Positions 21,486 to 31,614 of a DNA stretch of 64,000 bases are shown one piece after another. The position numbers and the translations under genes were made by a program. Location of the stretch: NCBI GenBank assembly GCA_907163375.1, contig CAJQUW010007828.1, forward strand, positions 1 to 64,000, in the 5' to 3' direction. This stretch comes from Prostheceraeus crozeri. Its lineage: Eukaryota; Platyhelminthes; Polycladida; Euryleptidae. How positions within the stretch are numbered: position 1 is the stretch's first letter; the number at the start of each line of letters is the position of its first letter. Below the pieces are notes generated by a model that made no database searches, was not told the DNA's origin, and saw only the letters and a list, made by a program, of their open reading frames with translations.

Positions 21486-23225
21486 TAATTCTGTGTCTAC
21501 AACCACATTCTGTTGGTGCAATACTGTATGGAGTAACCTCCTCGGCGACTCTAGTGCCTGGTCGCTGCTTCGTTTCTGACAGCTGTTACGACCTAAGTGT
21601 TTAAATATGTTAAGTGTGCAATCAACTCATTGCTCTAATGTAATTTTTTGGCGACATGTCCGCCATCTTTTTTCGCCAAGTAGATTTTCTGAAATTCATA
21701 TTTACCAATTTCAAAAAGTAACTGTTGCTAAAATGTTTGGCAACAACTCAATTTCCAATTGATTCCTACATGAAATTCATCAAGCTTCTCATATTTCATG
21801 CCAATTTTGCTGATGGACGTGTCATTTCTGAATGGTGTGGTGCTTCATTTTGCGCTTAGATATTGTTTATCTACATGTTGAAGATGCATCTAATACAAAT
21901 TTTTCCAGGAATGAGAAGAAAGGAATCCTTGCTTGCTGTTTTAGCAACATTTTTTGCCTATGATGGACATGTTACGTTTCACATCACAGTCAAGGTCAAC
22001 TCTGCGCGGTTGAAGCACGTGACCCTTGTGTGTGTCCTAAAACAACATAGCATGCCCTTATTTGAGCGATGTCTTAGGTCATTGTGCCCAGAGTAACCAG
22101 CTGTTGGAAATTCCACCGTCATCATGAGAATTGAACGAGATGCTCCCATACAAATAATTCGACGTTTACACTTGTGACGTCATGCTGAATCGTTGTCTGA
22201 CTGTTGCTGTTAAAGAGCAAAGCAGACAGCGACAGACAGTGACTCAGTGAGACTGTGTGAACGACAGGCTGAATGGCGCATGGTGTTATAGATTTTGCTG
22301 TGGAAGAATCATTCTGACCGCGTAAAATGGCGTCTGGTAAGTTGTTGTTAATGATAGTAGGTTTATTCAACTTAGGTTTATTCGTTACTTTGGTTACGAC
22401 TATCTTCGACGTGTCGACCCTTTGCTACTGGGACTCCTTTCCAGGTGGTTGACTTGGGTGGAACGTGGAATTTATTCCGCTGAGTGAAGCAGTCGAAGGA
22501 AAAAACCCACGGCATAGGTGTACCACTGACTTGGCCATGAGAATTAGGAAGACCCTAGTGACGGCTGGCCACCACTTACTGTGTGTTTAAATAGCAATTT
22601 AGAATTCCTCCCCTACTTCGTTCACATGACCTGTCTGGGTGTAGTGCCGAATTAGGCAACAACTTCGACAGTCTAAGAAACTAGCAGGCACCTTAAATGG
22701 ATCGACCGACCACCTGAGAGTGGAGACGGGAGTTTAAAGTTGCTTTCGATTCGCCAGCAGCTGTGATCATGAGATGGTGGCACATCACATCATGGAGATA
22801 GTTAAGAATTTAATAATCGCTAAGGATAGAAATTGGTACGCATTAGTATGAAAGCAATAAGTAGGCCTAGGCTAAATTAGATAGAGAAATGATTCATATG
22901 AATATAAATATTTGTAGGGTACCTAAACCTGTATTGATAGAAAATTGCACTTACCGGTAAGAGTTACTTTTCCGAAATAAATAGCATTTTCTTCTGAGTA
23001 ACTTGGGTCCGCAATTATTTTGATAGGCTATTAACACGCAGTTGCAGCCCAAACTATTAAACATTCAGCTAGCAAATTTCGTTCCTACTTAATTGAACAA
23101 CTATATTAGGAAGGCAATACAAAAAATATTCGGAAGATAGGAAAAAGAAAGTTTATAAGTATTAAAAGTTAATCTCATACATTTACTGCTAGCCCAATTT
23201 CCTAAACTTTTGGTATTTATTTCAG
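21486..23225. other. Upstream region of hAT pseudogene
   Basis: No firm gene. A possible first exon ends at 22336 (atggcgtctg followed by gtaagt) and a good acceptor (tatttcag) ends at 23225 just before the hAT ATG, giving a candidate 890-bp intron in the 5' leader. Otherwise unremarkable AT-rich DNA. Confidence 0.35.
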
Positions 23226-25386
23226 ATGATGAACCAAGAGAAACATGGAACGAAGAGGAAACAGATATCAATTGATAACTTCTTCTCGAAACGCAGTTCC
23301 AAATGTGATTTATACACTTCAAATGTACATGGGTCTAAAGAAGCTAAACAAACCGACGATGCTGCGTGTAGCTCAAGTTCTAATAATGAAAATTCAACTT
23401 GAGAAATATACGATAGAGACATCGGTAAAGCAGTCGGAACGTTGCTGAGTTCTGAGGAAAGATATGCTTTCATAGATCCTTGGAAACCAAGCTCCGAATC
23501 TGACTACCCCTATTCGACTCATATGAAATCTGGTGTAGAAAGAAAACGTCGACTTTTACCTCATCATCTTGAGCAGTTTCCTTGGCTCACAGTAAGCCGA
23601 CTAAGGGACAAAGAAGATGCTTACTGCATTCCTTGTGTCTTATTCAACGTGAGTGGTATTGGTGGAAGGTCTGGTGGCGGTGGTCAACAACCAAAAAAGA
23701 CTAGTTACAATTCCACTAACAAAATTTGACGACTGGACAGGAGAAAACGGAGTATCATCTAATCACCAAACAACCGAATATCACAAGAAAAACTTATTAT
23801 CAATGGAAAATCTAAGAAGAATTAGAAATTTTGAGACGAAAGATGTTTTGACATCCATGAACGAAGCTCAAAGCAAGGTTGTAGAAGAAAATCGAAAGTT
23901 GATAAGACCAATGACACCATTCTCACTTGTGCACGACAAGACATACCACTGCGCGGACATCACAATGAATCAGAACCTATACAATCACAGACAACAGACG
24001 ATGAAGAACCTGAGGAAAATGACGGAAATTTTCGAGCTTTTTTACGATACAGACGTCGGGGGACAGAATCAGAGGATGATGCGTCTACGAGAAGAAACGC
24101 GTCGTACTTGTCTCCTTCGATTCAGAATGAAATTTTAAGTATCGCCGCCAATCTTACCAAAGAAAAATTAGTTGAGAATGTCAACAAAGCTGGATTCTTC
24201 TCAATAATCGCAGACGAAACTATGGATCGCCAAAAGCGTGAGCAGGCTGCATTGGTCATTCGATATGTCAGAGAAGATGACAAAGGCAAATGGTGTGTTT
24301 TTGAAGATACAGTCGTCGTCTTCGATTTGATGGCCAATATACACGAGAGTTTGAAAAGTAATCATGAAGAAGACGAGCAGGAAGAGGATGAAGTATGTCT
24401 AAGTGGAAAACTAATTAGAATTGCCATTTTGGAAAAGTTAAACGAACTTAACCTGAGTTTAAAAAACTGTGTCGGCCAAAGTTATGATGGAGCATCCAAT
24501 ATGTCTAGTGATCGCAAAGGGGTAGCAGCTGATATACAAGACAAAAATCTGAAGGCATTTTATTTTCATTACATAATACACTACTTAAATCTACATTTGT
24601 AAGTGCATCCAAAGTCATCTCTGTACCCGAAGTGAGGCATGCACATGACGTGGTGCAGGATACTGCTTCTTTCTTCAGAGGTAGTTCAAAGCGTACGGAC
24701 TTTTTGAAACGAAAGATTTCAGAACACACAGGCATGGAAAGGACTAGAAAAACGCAGCTGAGCAAACTTTCTACGACAAGATTTGTTGAAAGACACACGG
24801 CCACATTAACGTTTCGCCAATTGCTGCCGCAAGTTCTCAAATCCCTACATCACATGCAGTACTGGAAAAACTCTGAAACGCAGAAATTAGCACTGAAGAT
24901 CGAAAACTCAATTTGTAACTTTTCATTTATCATTTCGCTCATCATATTGGAGAAAATTAGCAGCAGCATTGTACCTGTGTCTCGCTATCTCAAATCCACT
25001 GGAATAGATATAATAGAATGTATTGAGGCAATCGATCTCATGTGTAATTTCATATGATCGCTTCGCACGGAACAAGAATTCTCCAGGATCTTCGGCGAAG
25101 CTGTTAATCTCAGTTCTGATTTGAACATCCAGACAAATTGAAAAGCCTCGTTCAACAAATTCCGTCTACCGCTCGAGCAGGCCCACGTCACATACTGAGT
25201 CTGAAATCATGGATGTTTTCTTCCGCATCGCGTTTTTCTATACGACCCTGGATGAAATGAAATTCAACAGGACCTAAAATGCCGATTTGGAGGAAGTGAT
25301 GATGAATGGACAACATTCGAGGAAGCCATCAGTCAGTATGAAGATCAGCTGACTGATACACCAAATGTTGTTCAAATGGAATACAA

Positions 25387-26139
25387 CCCTGTGGGAACGA
25401 ATCTGGCGAAAAGCTGGCAGATAATCAGCTACATATAATAATTTGTAGCATATTCGCTGGCGAAGTTCGCCGGCGACAATTCGCGCTCTATATGCCACCT
25501 TTTACTTTTGACTTTCTCTCTTATTTTCTTTAGTAATCCGCCTCTACAGCCGAGGCTCTATTTTCTCCCTCACCTCCTCACCACCCACATATGGCTAATC
25601 TATCTAAGAAATAAGTGCTGACTATCATTCTTTGATAATGATAAGATTGTAGAGAAGCCGCTTATATCAATTTTCATAACATCTCTTGACATTCAATAAT
25701 TTACAACAATGACAAATATTTGAATAATATAATAGTATTTACTGCGACATCTATGGAAGACAAATACTTTTTAGTTTAAGCCTTCGTGAATTAAAAAAGA
25801 TCTCTTTTTATCAGATCAGACTGAGTATACAATATATTTTCATGTAAAGGTAATATACGAACATTACTACTTACCACTAATTAGTTGCTACAATATCCAC
25901 GATTTCGCCGGTTGGCGAAAAATCAGCTCGCATTAGTAAACAAATATCTACCAACTAATTATAGCAACTTTTTCGCCAACTGTCGTTTATTTAATTTTAC
26001 ACATGTTTTTGGATAGATGATGACCATTTTCACATGCGGAGATAGTTTTTACACGAAAATGAACCTTTGAAAAATTATCCACAAAATCGCTACCTCGCCA
26101 GATAATCTGTTGATATTAGCAAGACGCGTTCCCACAGGG
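25387..26139. mobile_element. CCCTGTGGGAACG-ended element, 753 bp
   Basis: Terminal inverted repeats CCCTGTGGGAACG, with subterminal gccagataatc on both ends. No ORF, so non-autonomous. The same family occurs in reverse orientation at 50266-54239. No clear target duplication. The insertion sits at the last bases of an exon of the hAT gene; just after it comes the donor aaGTAAGG. Confidence 0.85.
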
Positions 26140-26142
26140 AAA

Positions 26143-26209
26143 GTAAGGAAAATGTAATGGTAGTAACACTACTAAAAGATACATTCATAAGATTGTTATC
26201 AATTTTCAG
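26143..26209 (+). other. 67-bp intron in hAT pseudogene
   Basis: Begins GTAAGG and ends ATTTTCAG. Joining here gives the usual WW(R)NK…VPAAERP lead-in to the dimerisation domain. Its size matches the other introns inferred in this window. Confidence 0.55.
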
Positions 26210-26533
26210 TGGTGGCGAAACAAATTGATGAATGTACCTGCAGCGGAAAGGCCAAGATCAGCGTTAGCATCTCTGGACCATTGCAGTACTTTCTATCCAA
26301 ACATCAAAGTTTTGTTAAGAATATTGGCAACTCTGCCAATCACAACTGCTGAAGCTGAAAAGACTTTCTCAAAAGTTGAAAAGACACTATCCACAATTCG
26401 ATCAACGATGACAGAGACCCGTCTGGAAGCACTGGTCCTTCTTCAGTTTCATAGGCGACTCACACCAAGTATTGATGATGCTATCAAACGTTTTGCCTTG
26501 AGCTCGCGCCGACTAAATTTTGCACTTGTTTAA

Positions 26534-26768
26534 TTAATCTTTTGTCTGAAGCAGTGTATAGATTCTGCACACGTATTATCAATATTTCAAATCATCTTTT
26601 GAATTGCTCGGATGTATCTCTGGTTGTGCGCTTGTCGGTTGCAGGGTATATACGAGTAGGCTATTTATATTTACCCAAAGACAATAAGTAATCAACTGTC
26701 TTTGAGTTTAGTGAAGCTTACAGTCTAAATCGAGCGATATGCGTCTTTTTTACACCAAATTCAACAAT
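26534..26768. other. 3' flank of hAT gene, Polinton target
   Basis: Non-coding DNA ending in the Polinton target gggaat (26769-26774). The other half of this flank resumes at 48489. Confidence 0.5.
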
Positions 26769-26774
26769 GGGAAT
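26769..26774. repeat. Target-site duplication gggaat, left
   Basis: Identical 6-mer to 48483-48488, directly abutting the first base of the left inverted repeat. Six-base duplications are the rule for Polintons. Confidence 0.92.
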
Positions 26775-27471
26775 AGTAGTAAGCAAACGGCGAACACCCG
26801 ACCGGCGCGCCCCCCCTCTGGAACGACAGAGTGTCGTGGTGGTCTTGGGCGACCGCCAGGATTTGTCTTTAGGCTATAGTGTGTGATGTTTTTCGTGCAA
26901 TCTGCTGAATGTTGGGTTATAAAATGGGCTGTTTCGAGTGGAAGGAGTGCTCGGATGTGAAAACGGATTTCAGATTTGGAATCAGCGTGAAATTCTCTAT
27001 CTGCATGGTGAGTTTCAAGTCAATCGGAGAGAAAAAATTTTCAACATTTTTCGAAAAAACGACAGAGTTAAAATTTGGGACGTTTTGGTCTGTAGCACCC
27101 AAACGAAGCATCGGATGAGAAAACGGAGGCCAGATTCGAATTCAGCGTGAAATTCTGCATCGGTATGGTGAATTTGAACGCAATCGGAGAGAAAAATTTT
27201 CGCTGACGTCCCCCCCCTCGGGAGAGCTCGCTTCGATTTTGGCTTCCAGTGGACGGATTTTGTCGTGCCATAGCTCGTTTGAAAGCTAAGAGTCAGACAA
27301 ATTCAGTGAAAGAAACGGCTTGTTCATATCTGTCTTCGTTTAGATGTGAGACGCCATTTAAGATTTTGGGACATTGGCGAAAAACGACAGAGTTAGAATT
27401 TGGGACGTTTTGGGCTCTAGCTTCAAAACGAAGCATCGGATTGGAAAACGGATTTCAGATTTGGAATCAGC
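26775..27471. repeat. Polinton left terminal inverted repeat
   Basis: Inverted and about 95% alike to 47788-48482; the match stops at ttggaatcagc. It contains internal direct sub-repeats of about 150 bp built around aaaacgaagcatcggat, ggaatcagcgtgaaattct and tcaatcggagagaaaaattt; further units continue beyond the repeat to about 27700. The first 60 bp are GC-rich (cgaccggcgcgccccccc). Confidence 0.93.
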
Positions 27472-27766
27472 GTGAAATTCTCTATCTGTATGGTGAGTTT
27501 CAAGTCAATTGGAGAGTTTCAAGTCAATCGGAGAGAAAAATTTTCAACATTTTTCGAAAAAACGAGTTAGAATTTTTGCGATGGCTGCCTACTGTGGAGC
27601 CAAAACGAAGCATCGGATGGGAAAACGGAGGCCAGATTCGGATTCAGCGTCAAATTCTACATGAAAATGGTGTATTTCCAGCTCAATCGGAGCACTAGAA
27701 CCGGAGATAGACGGGTTTTTAGTGTTTGGATGATGGGTATTACGTCATCAGCTGATCGCCACACAC

Positions 27767-27774
27767 TATATAAG
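27767..27774 (+). promoter_or_regulatory. TATA promoter of the left-end gene
   Basis: TATATAAG preceded by a CRE-like ACGTCA at 27742-27747. About 50 bp downstream, ag/GTAGGT (27823) is a good splice donor, and cctttacag ends at 28480 just before the ATG at 28497. This suggests a short leader exon and a 658-bp leader intron (inference). Confidence 0.5.
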
Positions 27775-28496
27775 CTGGGAACCGAGAGAGACTTGTCATT
27801 CAGACGAGAGCGATTGTCAGAGGTAGGTCGTCTCTCTGAGCTCCGATGATAGCTTCGGACATTCCAAATCCCGAGTTTCTGTAAGAAACCGACTTAGAAA
27901 ATTTCATTGCTGATATCAGCTAAGCCGTCAGACTTCGAGGTTAGCCAGGAGATGGCCTTCGTCTCCAGGCCATAAAAGACTCCAAAACTTTAAAGGCTTG
28001 TAACTTTGCTTCTACAAGTCCGTTTGACTTGATTCAAAAAAGGTTCGGTCGCTATTTACCTGCCCTAAGTGATGGACTACTTATAAAATTTCATAAGTAG
28101 TGCTAAAAAATTGAAAAATTTAAATTCACTAGTTTTGGAGGTTTTCTGGGGTTTTCGACCCTGCTGAATTCAACTAAGACGTTTATAAAGTTGTGGGAGG
28201 CGAGCTTCGGCTTGGAATTTGCAACCTTTGCAAATCCACTGATTTTCATGTCAAAATCGGGGTCCGGATACCAACACAGTGATATGACGCACGCTCTGTC
28301 CGCGGGAGGTTGGATTTGTGGGCCGAGGCCTTGGAGTTGGGATAAGATCCCCTCTGAGTAATGCCTGTAACGGATTCAAAGGTTCGACACTTTCCACCAA
28401 TCTCACAATTTAGCTGTATGATTATAAAACTGACTGCCAATGTCGCCTGTTAGTAATTCTATTTCATCCTTCCTTTACAGATACATAAGTTACAAA

Positions 28497-29591
28497 ATGG
28501 GAGGCAACTCAAAATTTTTATTTAAAAAGTGCTCTTGCGGAGAAATAAAGAGAGGTGGCGAATTCAAACGCCACATTAACAAATATAAGAATACTCCTCA
28601 CTTTCACGAGGAGAGAGCCGTTATTTCCGGCTGTACACATTGCCTGAAATTTTTAAAAGGCAAGGAGCATGAGGAATTTTACATCGCCCACGCCGATTGT
28701 CCGCTCAAAAAGGCTAACAATTATATAACATCAGACATCGGCAAAGTGATCGCGCCCTTCTTCAATGAAGAAACAGTCGATCTTGACGCAGCACTATAAG
28801 AGGCTATTGCAACAATTTTGGAACCTGTTGCTTCGGTCACTACCTCATCGACAGCAGAAGAGAAGGCCCCACTAAGCGATTTGGACTGCTCAGATGACTC
28901 CGATTCTGAGGAGGTCGTCATCACTAAAAACGCGGAAGAGATAGGAAAACCGACAAATCAGTCTTCCCCGAAAAAGAAAGTGATCGCACCTTCCCCAGTA
29001 AAAAAGGGGATTAAGCAGCAGATGAACAGCTGGAATAAGGATGAGCAGATCGAAAAAGTGAGCCAGGAATATGCACTCACGAAATTAAAAGATGAGCTCA
29101 CTCGTTACAAAAACGAATGTTCGGCCCTTAGGGATGACAATTTCCACCTGAAGGGTCAGGTAGCCGAGATTCGGGCCCTCAAGACCCAAGTAACTAACTT
29201 AGAACCTTTCCGCGAAAGGGCGCTTGCCAGCGAAAAACGAGTTGAAGAGCAGGCGACGTACATAAAATCACTAAAAGCTCAGGAAGAGGTGTCAAATTTA
29301 AAATTTGAGCAACTAAAGACTAGCCTGACTGAGAGTCAGAAGAAAGAAGAGAGACGAACAACGCTCCACATTCCCATCATCAAGAGCAGAATCGTCGACA
29401 GCGTCATCCTTGAGAGTGAGGACTTGGATGCCACATTCGAGTGCTATGAGGGAGCAATGGCGGAGATGCGCTGTCTCCATGTCTCCATCAAGCATGATGG
29501 CGAAATAAAGGAGCTGCGCCACCGGAAGCGAAAACTGCCGGCCAAGTACTTACCTCAACCATTACCATCGAAGGGGTCCCGAACCGGCTAA
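28497..29591 (+). pseudogene. Left-end Polinton gene: Cys-rich plus coiled-coil protein, with in-frame stop
   Basis: The frame from ATG 28497 stops at TAA 28797-28799 and continues open in the same frame to 29591, so two segments of 100 and about 263 codons belong together. The N-terminal part has a zinc-binding-like set (CSCGEIKRGGEFKRH, then CTHC). The second part has an acidic Ser-rich stretch (DLDCSDDSDSEEVV), a basic nuclear-type patch (SPKKKVIAPSPVKKG), a long Lys/Glu coiled coil (about 29050-29340) and a basic C-terminus (RHRKRKLPAK). Probably a nuclear DNA- or chromatin-binding protein of the element; no family recognised. The stop may be decay, a sequence error or readthrough. Confidence 0.6.
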
Positions 29592-29671
29592 ATTTCTCTT
29601 ATGGCAAGTTAATATCATCTCTATCACTTGAATATAATTTCATCTATTTTTCCTTCTATTTTCAGATACGA

Positions 29672-29808
29672 CGAGAACGAACCAACGGCTCTCTTAAGGG
29701 CCACCATGGGGCAAGATATGATAGAACCTGCACGCGGTTTGCCATGGGCAGTCTTTTGACTGGCGAATACTATCATTAAGTTGAATCTGATATCAGTCAA
29801 CTTGAACG
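29672..29808 (+). repeat. 137-bp direct repeat, unit 1
   Basis: Nearly identical to 30153-30289. It follows a good acceptor (tattttcag at 29665). Its frame reads ENEPTALLRATMGQDMIEP and then meets a TGA where unit 2 stays open, so this unit is the degenerate one. Confidence 0.85.
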
Positions 29809-29827
29809 CTACATCACATTAGAGGGG

Positions 29828-29835
29828 TATATAAA
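29828..29835 (+). promoter_or_regulatory. TATA box of the 29867 ORF
   Basis: TATATAAA, 32-39 bp before the ATG at 29867. Downstream comes a ttcatttcatttc pyrimidine-rich leader. Confidence 0.5.
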
Positions 29836-29866
29836 CCACTACCTCTCATTTCATTTCATTTCAATC

Positions 29867-30133
29867 ATGGAGACACCAAACGCTGCAGTCAACTCTCCTC
29901 GCGGACCGCAGTTAAGACCGCGAAATTTATTTAATGAATTTGCTAGAATAGAGGAGCAAGACAGAGTCCACAACAATCTTGCTCAGATTGGCAATGCGAT
30001 GACAGCAAGTGTTGCCAATCCAATGGAATGGCGCTACATTCCACCCTCCACTCACATACCAACTAGCATTGAAGTCGACACTGCTGAGGCTGAACGGTTT
30101 CGACTCTCTCTCAGCAGAATCGGTATGGAATAA
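29867..30133 (+). CDS. Unknown Polinton protein, 88 residues
   Basis: ATG start with an upstream TATA box. The product is polar and Pro/Arg-rich at the N-terminus (NSPRGPQLRPRNLFNEF), then acidic-helical. No family recognised. Six bases before its stop the sequence atcg/GTATGG could be a splice donor, so this may be a first exon. It lies between the two 137-bp repeats. Confidence 0.4.
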   Translation: METPNAAVNSPRGPQLRPRNLFNEFARIEEQDRVHNNLAQIGNAMTASVANPMEWRYIPPSTHIPTSIEVDTAEAERFRLSLSRIGME

Positions 30134-30141
30134 GATTGCTG

Positions 30142-30339
30142 ATGACGACTCCCGAGAACGAACCACCGGCTCTCTTAAGGGCCACCATGGGGCAAGACAT
30201 GATAGAACCTCCACGCGGTTTGCCCTGGGCAGTCTTCGGACTGGCGAATACTATCATTAAGTTGAATCTGCTATCAGTCAACTTGAACGTTGCAAATGAA
30301 GTTCGGTGTAATACTTCCTTTCGACGGGCGTTCCTGTAA
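30142..30339 (+). CDS. Short ORF in second 137-bp repeat
   Basis: 65 residues starting MTTPENEPPALLRATMGQDM, with a hydrophobic centre (GLPWAVFGLANTIIKLNLL). The first repeat unit encodes the same start but is cut by a stop. Possibly the last exon of the 29867 gene or a separate small protein; no family recognised. Confidence 0.3.
   Translation: MTTPENEPPALLRATMGQDMIEPPRGLPWAVFGLANTIIKLNLLSVNLNVANEVRCNTSFRRAFL
30153..30289 (+). repeat. 137-bp direct repeat, unit 2
   Basis: Partner of 29672-29808, spaced 481 bp apart. The intervening DNA holds the 88-codon ORF and its TATA box, so a promoter-gene cassette is bracketed by direct repeats. Confidence 0.85.
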
Positions 30340-30886
30340 AGGGCGGCGGTGAAACCCGTAGCTATGTATACCGCAAGGGACATTCGGCAATGGTCAATCT
30401 TGTTAAACCTCTCTGCGTCATGTTTGCAAGTGATTGCCTCTGTCTCAACGTAGTATGCATTCGCGCCAGGGCGACATTTAGCCAACTGTCGAAGGTTGCC
30501 TCATAAACTATCCATTGCATACGTTATGAGAACCATGAGTTCTACCTGTCTCTATCAATGAGACGAATTGATGAATGGAATGAAATGGGAGGACACTCAC
30601 GCGCCACACGCAACATAACACACTTCTCTCTTCCGCAATCTAACAAGCTCTTTACACATGGATCGCAGTCGATTGCTATCCCTGTATCAGAAGTGTAAGC
30701 TATCTTAATTTTATTTAACACTATTTCATCCACCATCATCGCCCATATGAAATGTTATAAGATCTACAAGTTAGACTAAGCGTGCTACTATTTCCAAATG
30801 AAAAAGTATACAAGATTAAATCATCCACTGAAGCCCCATTCAAGTAAGTCAGTATGAAAGCAAAGATAATACGAAACAAAAATTTA
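30340..30886. other. No gene supported
   Basis: Only overlapping weak frames on both strands. A minus-strand 124-codon frame over 30111-30485 antisense to the repeat unit looks like a shadow. Confidence 0.4.
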
Positions 30887-31336
30887 TTATGGCATGTATT
30901 TCAAAAGGTCTTCATCGTCAATATCGTCCCAGAGTCTGCCTTCACACAGATCACAAAAACAGTTCACTTGCTTCAATCGTTCTTCTACCGCGAGCCTCAC
31001 TTTGTCGATGTACTCCCACTCCGCCATAGTTCGTGGCTGGGAGTTAGGGGTGTACCACTCCCATAATTGGTGGAGGAATTTGGTGCTGGTGATCTCCATC
31101 ACATCGTCAGTATCGTACTGGAGATACTTCCACCTCACGCCTGTTAAGTCGGGACACTCCTTCTCACATACACTCTCCTCTTCCTCGTCCGCTGGTAATG
31201 ACAACTTTCTGATATTGTCCAGTCGGTACACCTTCTCTACCTTCCCCTTCGTTGGAGCGTTTGGTGCAACGAGCGCCTTTGGCGTTGAGCATGGAGAAGA
31301 GAATTTTGTGTTTGGTGTGGTCGGAGGGCTTGTCAT
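30887..31336 (-). CDS. Unknown acidic Polinton protein, 149 residues
   Basis: ATG-started frame, divergent from the polymerase gene. N-terminus Thr/Pro-rich and likely disordered (MTSPPTTPNTKFSSP); centre with EEEESVCEKECPDL; then an aromatic stretch (VRWKYLQYD, LWEWYTP) and a Cys pair (CFCDLC) before an acidic tail (DDIDDEDLL). The Cys set could bind a metal. No family recognised. It shares a 300-bp intergenic region containing CCAAT boxes with the polymerase, so the two may be regulated together. Confidence 0.5.
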   Translation of the reverse strand: MTSPPTTPNTKFSSPCSTPKALVAPNAPTKGKVEKVYRLDNIRKLSLPADEEEESVCEKECPDLTGVRWKYLQYDTDDVMEITSTKFLHQLWEWYTPNSQPRTMAEWEYIDKVRLAVEERLKQVNCFCDLCEGRLWDDIDDEDLLKYMP

Positions 31337-31393
31337 GTTGACTGTGAATAATGACTTTGAAATGTTTTCTAATTCTTAAGTATCAACAAGCAA

Positions 31394-31440
31394 CCAATCA
31401 GAATGAACAGCCAATGAATGATGAATATGAAAGTATATAT
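31394..31440 (+). promoter_or_regulatory. DNA polymerase promoter: two CCAAT boxes and TATA
   Basis: ccaat at 31394-31398 and 31411-31415, followed by tatatat at 31434-31440, all on the + strand ahead of the polymerase leader. The same set (two CCAAT, one TATA) precedes the right-end gene on the minus strand. Confidence 0.6.
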
Positions 31441-31614
31441 GCAAAGTGACATTCGTGTCATTTCACTCTGTCTTTGAGACGTATAAGTGAAGTGTTCTCT
31501 AGCGAATTCTGTTATTATTTGAGGCGTACAAGTTAACTGCTCTCTCGTGAATTCCAAATTTGAGTGAAGTCTCTATCTTGTTGAAGTATCAACCTTAAAC
31601 TTGATTTCGTTGAA

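Larger units (their letters stand above)
23226..26533 (+). pseudogene. hAT transposase pseudogene, ZMYM1-like
   Basis: Order of pieces: an N-terminal leader with KRKQISIDNFFSKRSSK (ATG 23226, stop near 23400); a TTF/MYM zinc-finger-type region (FPWLTVSRLRDKEDAYCIPC, VLFN); the RNase-H-like core beginning FFSIIADETMD (about 24190) with VGQSYDGASNMSSDRKGVAA; helical parts to 25057; and a hAT dimerisation domain at 26225-26533 (LPITTAEAEKTFSKVEK). At least three frameshifts, at about 23400, 23695 and 23960, and the usual His-Cys block is altered. A 753-bp transposon interrupts it at 25387. A 67-bp intron (26143-26209, GTAAGG…TTTCAG) precedes the last exon. Not functional. Confidence 0.85.

Noticed and set aside
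26909-27849. ORFs inside the Polinton inverted repeat
   Set aside because: Mirror ORFs occur in the right repeat; they follow the sub-repeats and lack any domain.
30111-30485. 124-codon minus-strand frame
   Set aside because: Covers the 137-bp repeat antisense; no domain, and unit 1 does not keep it.
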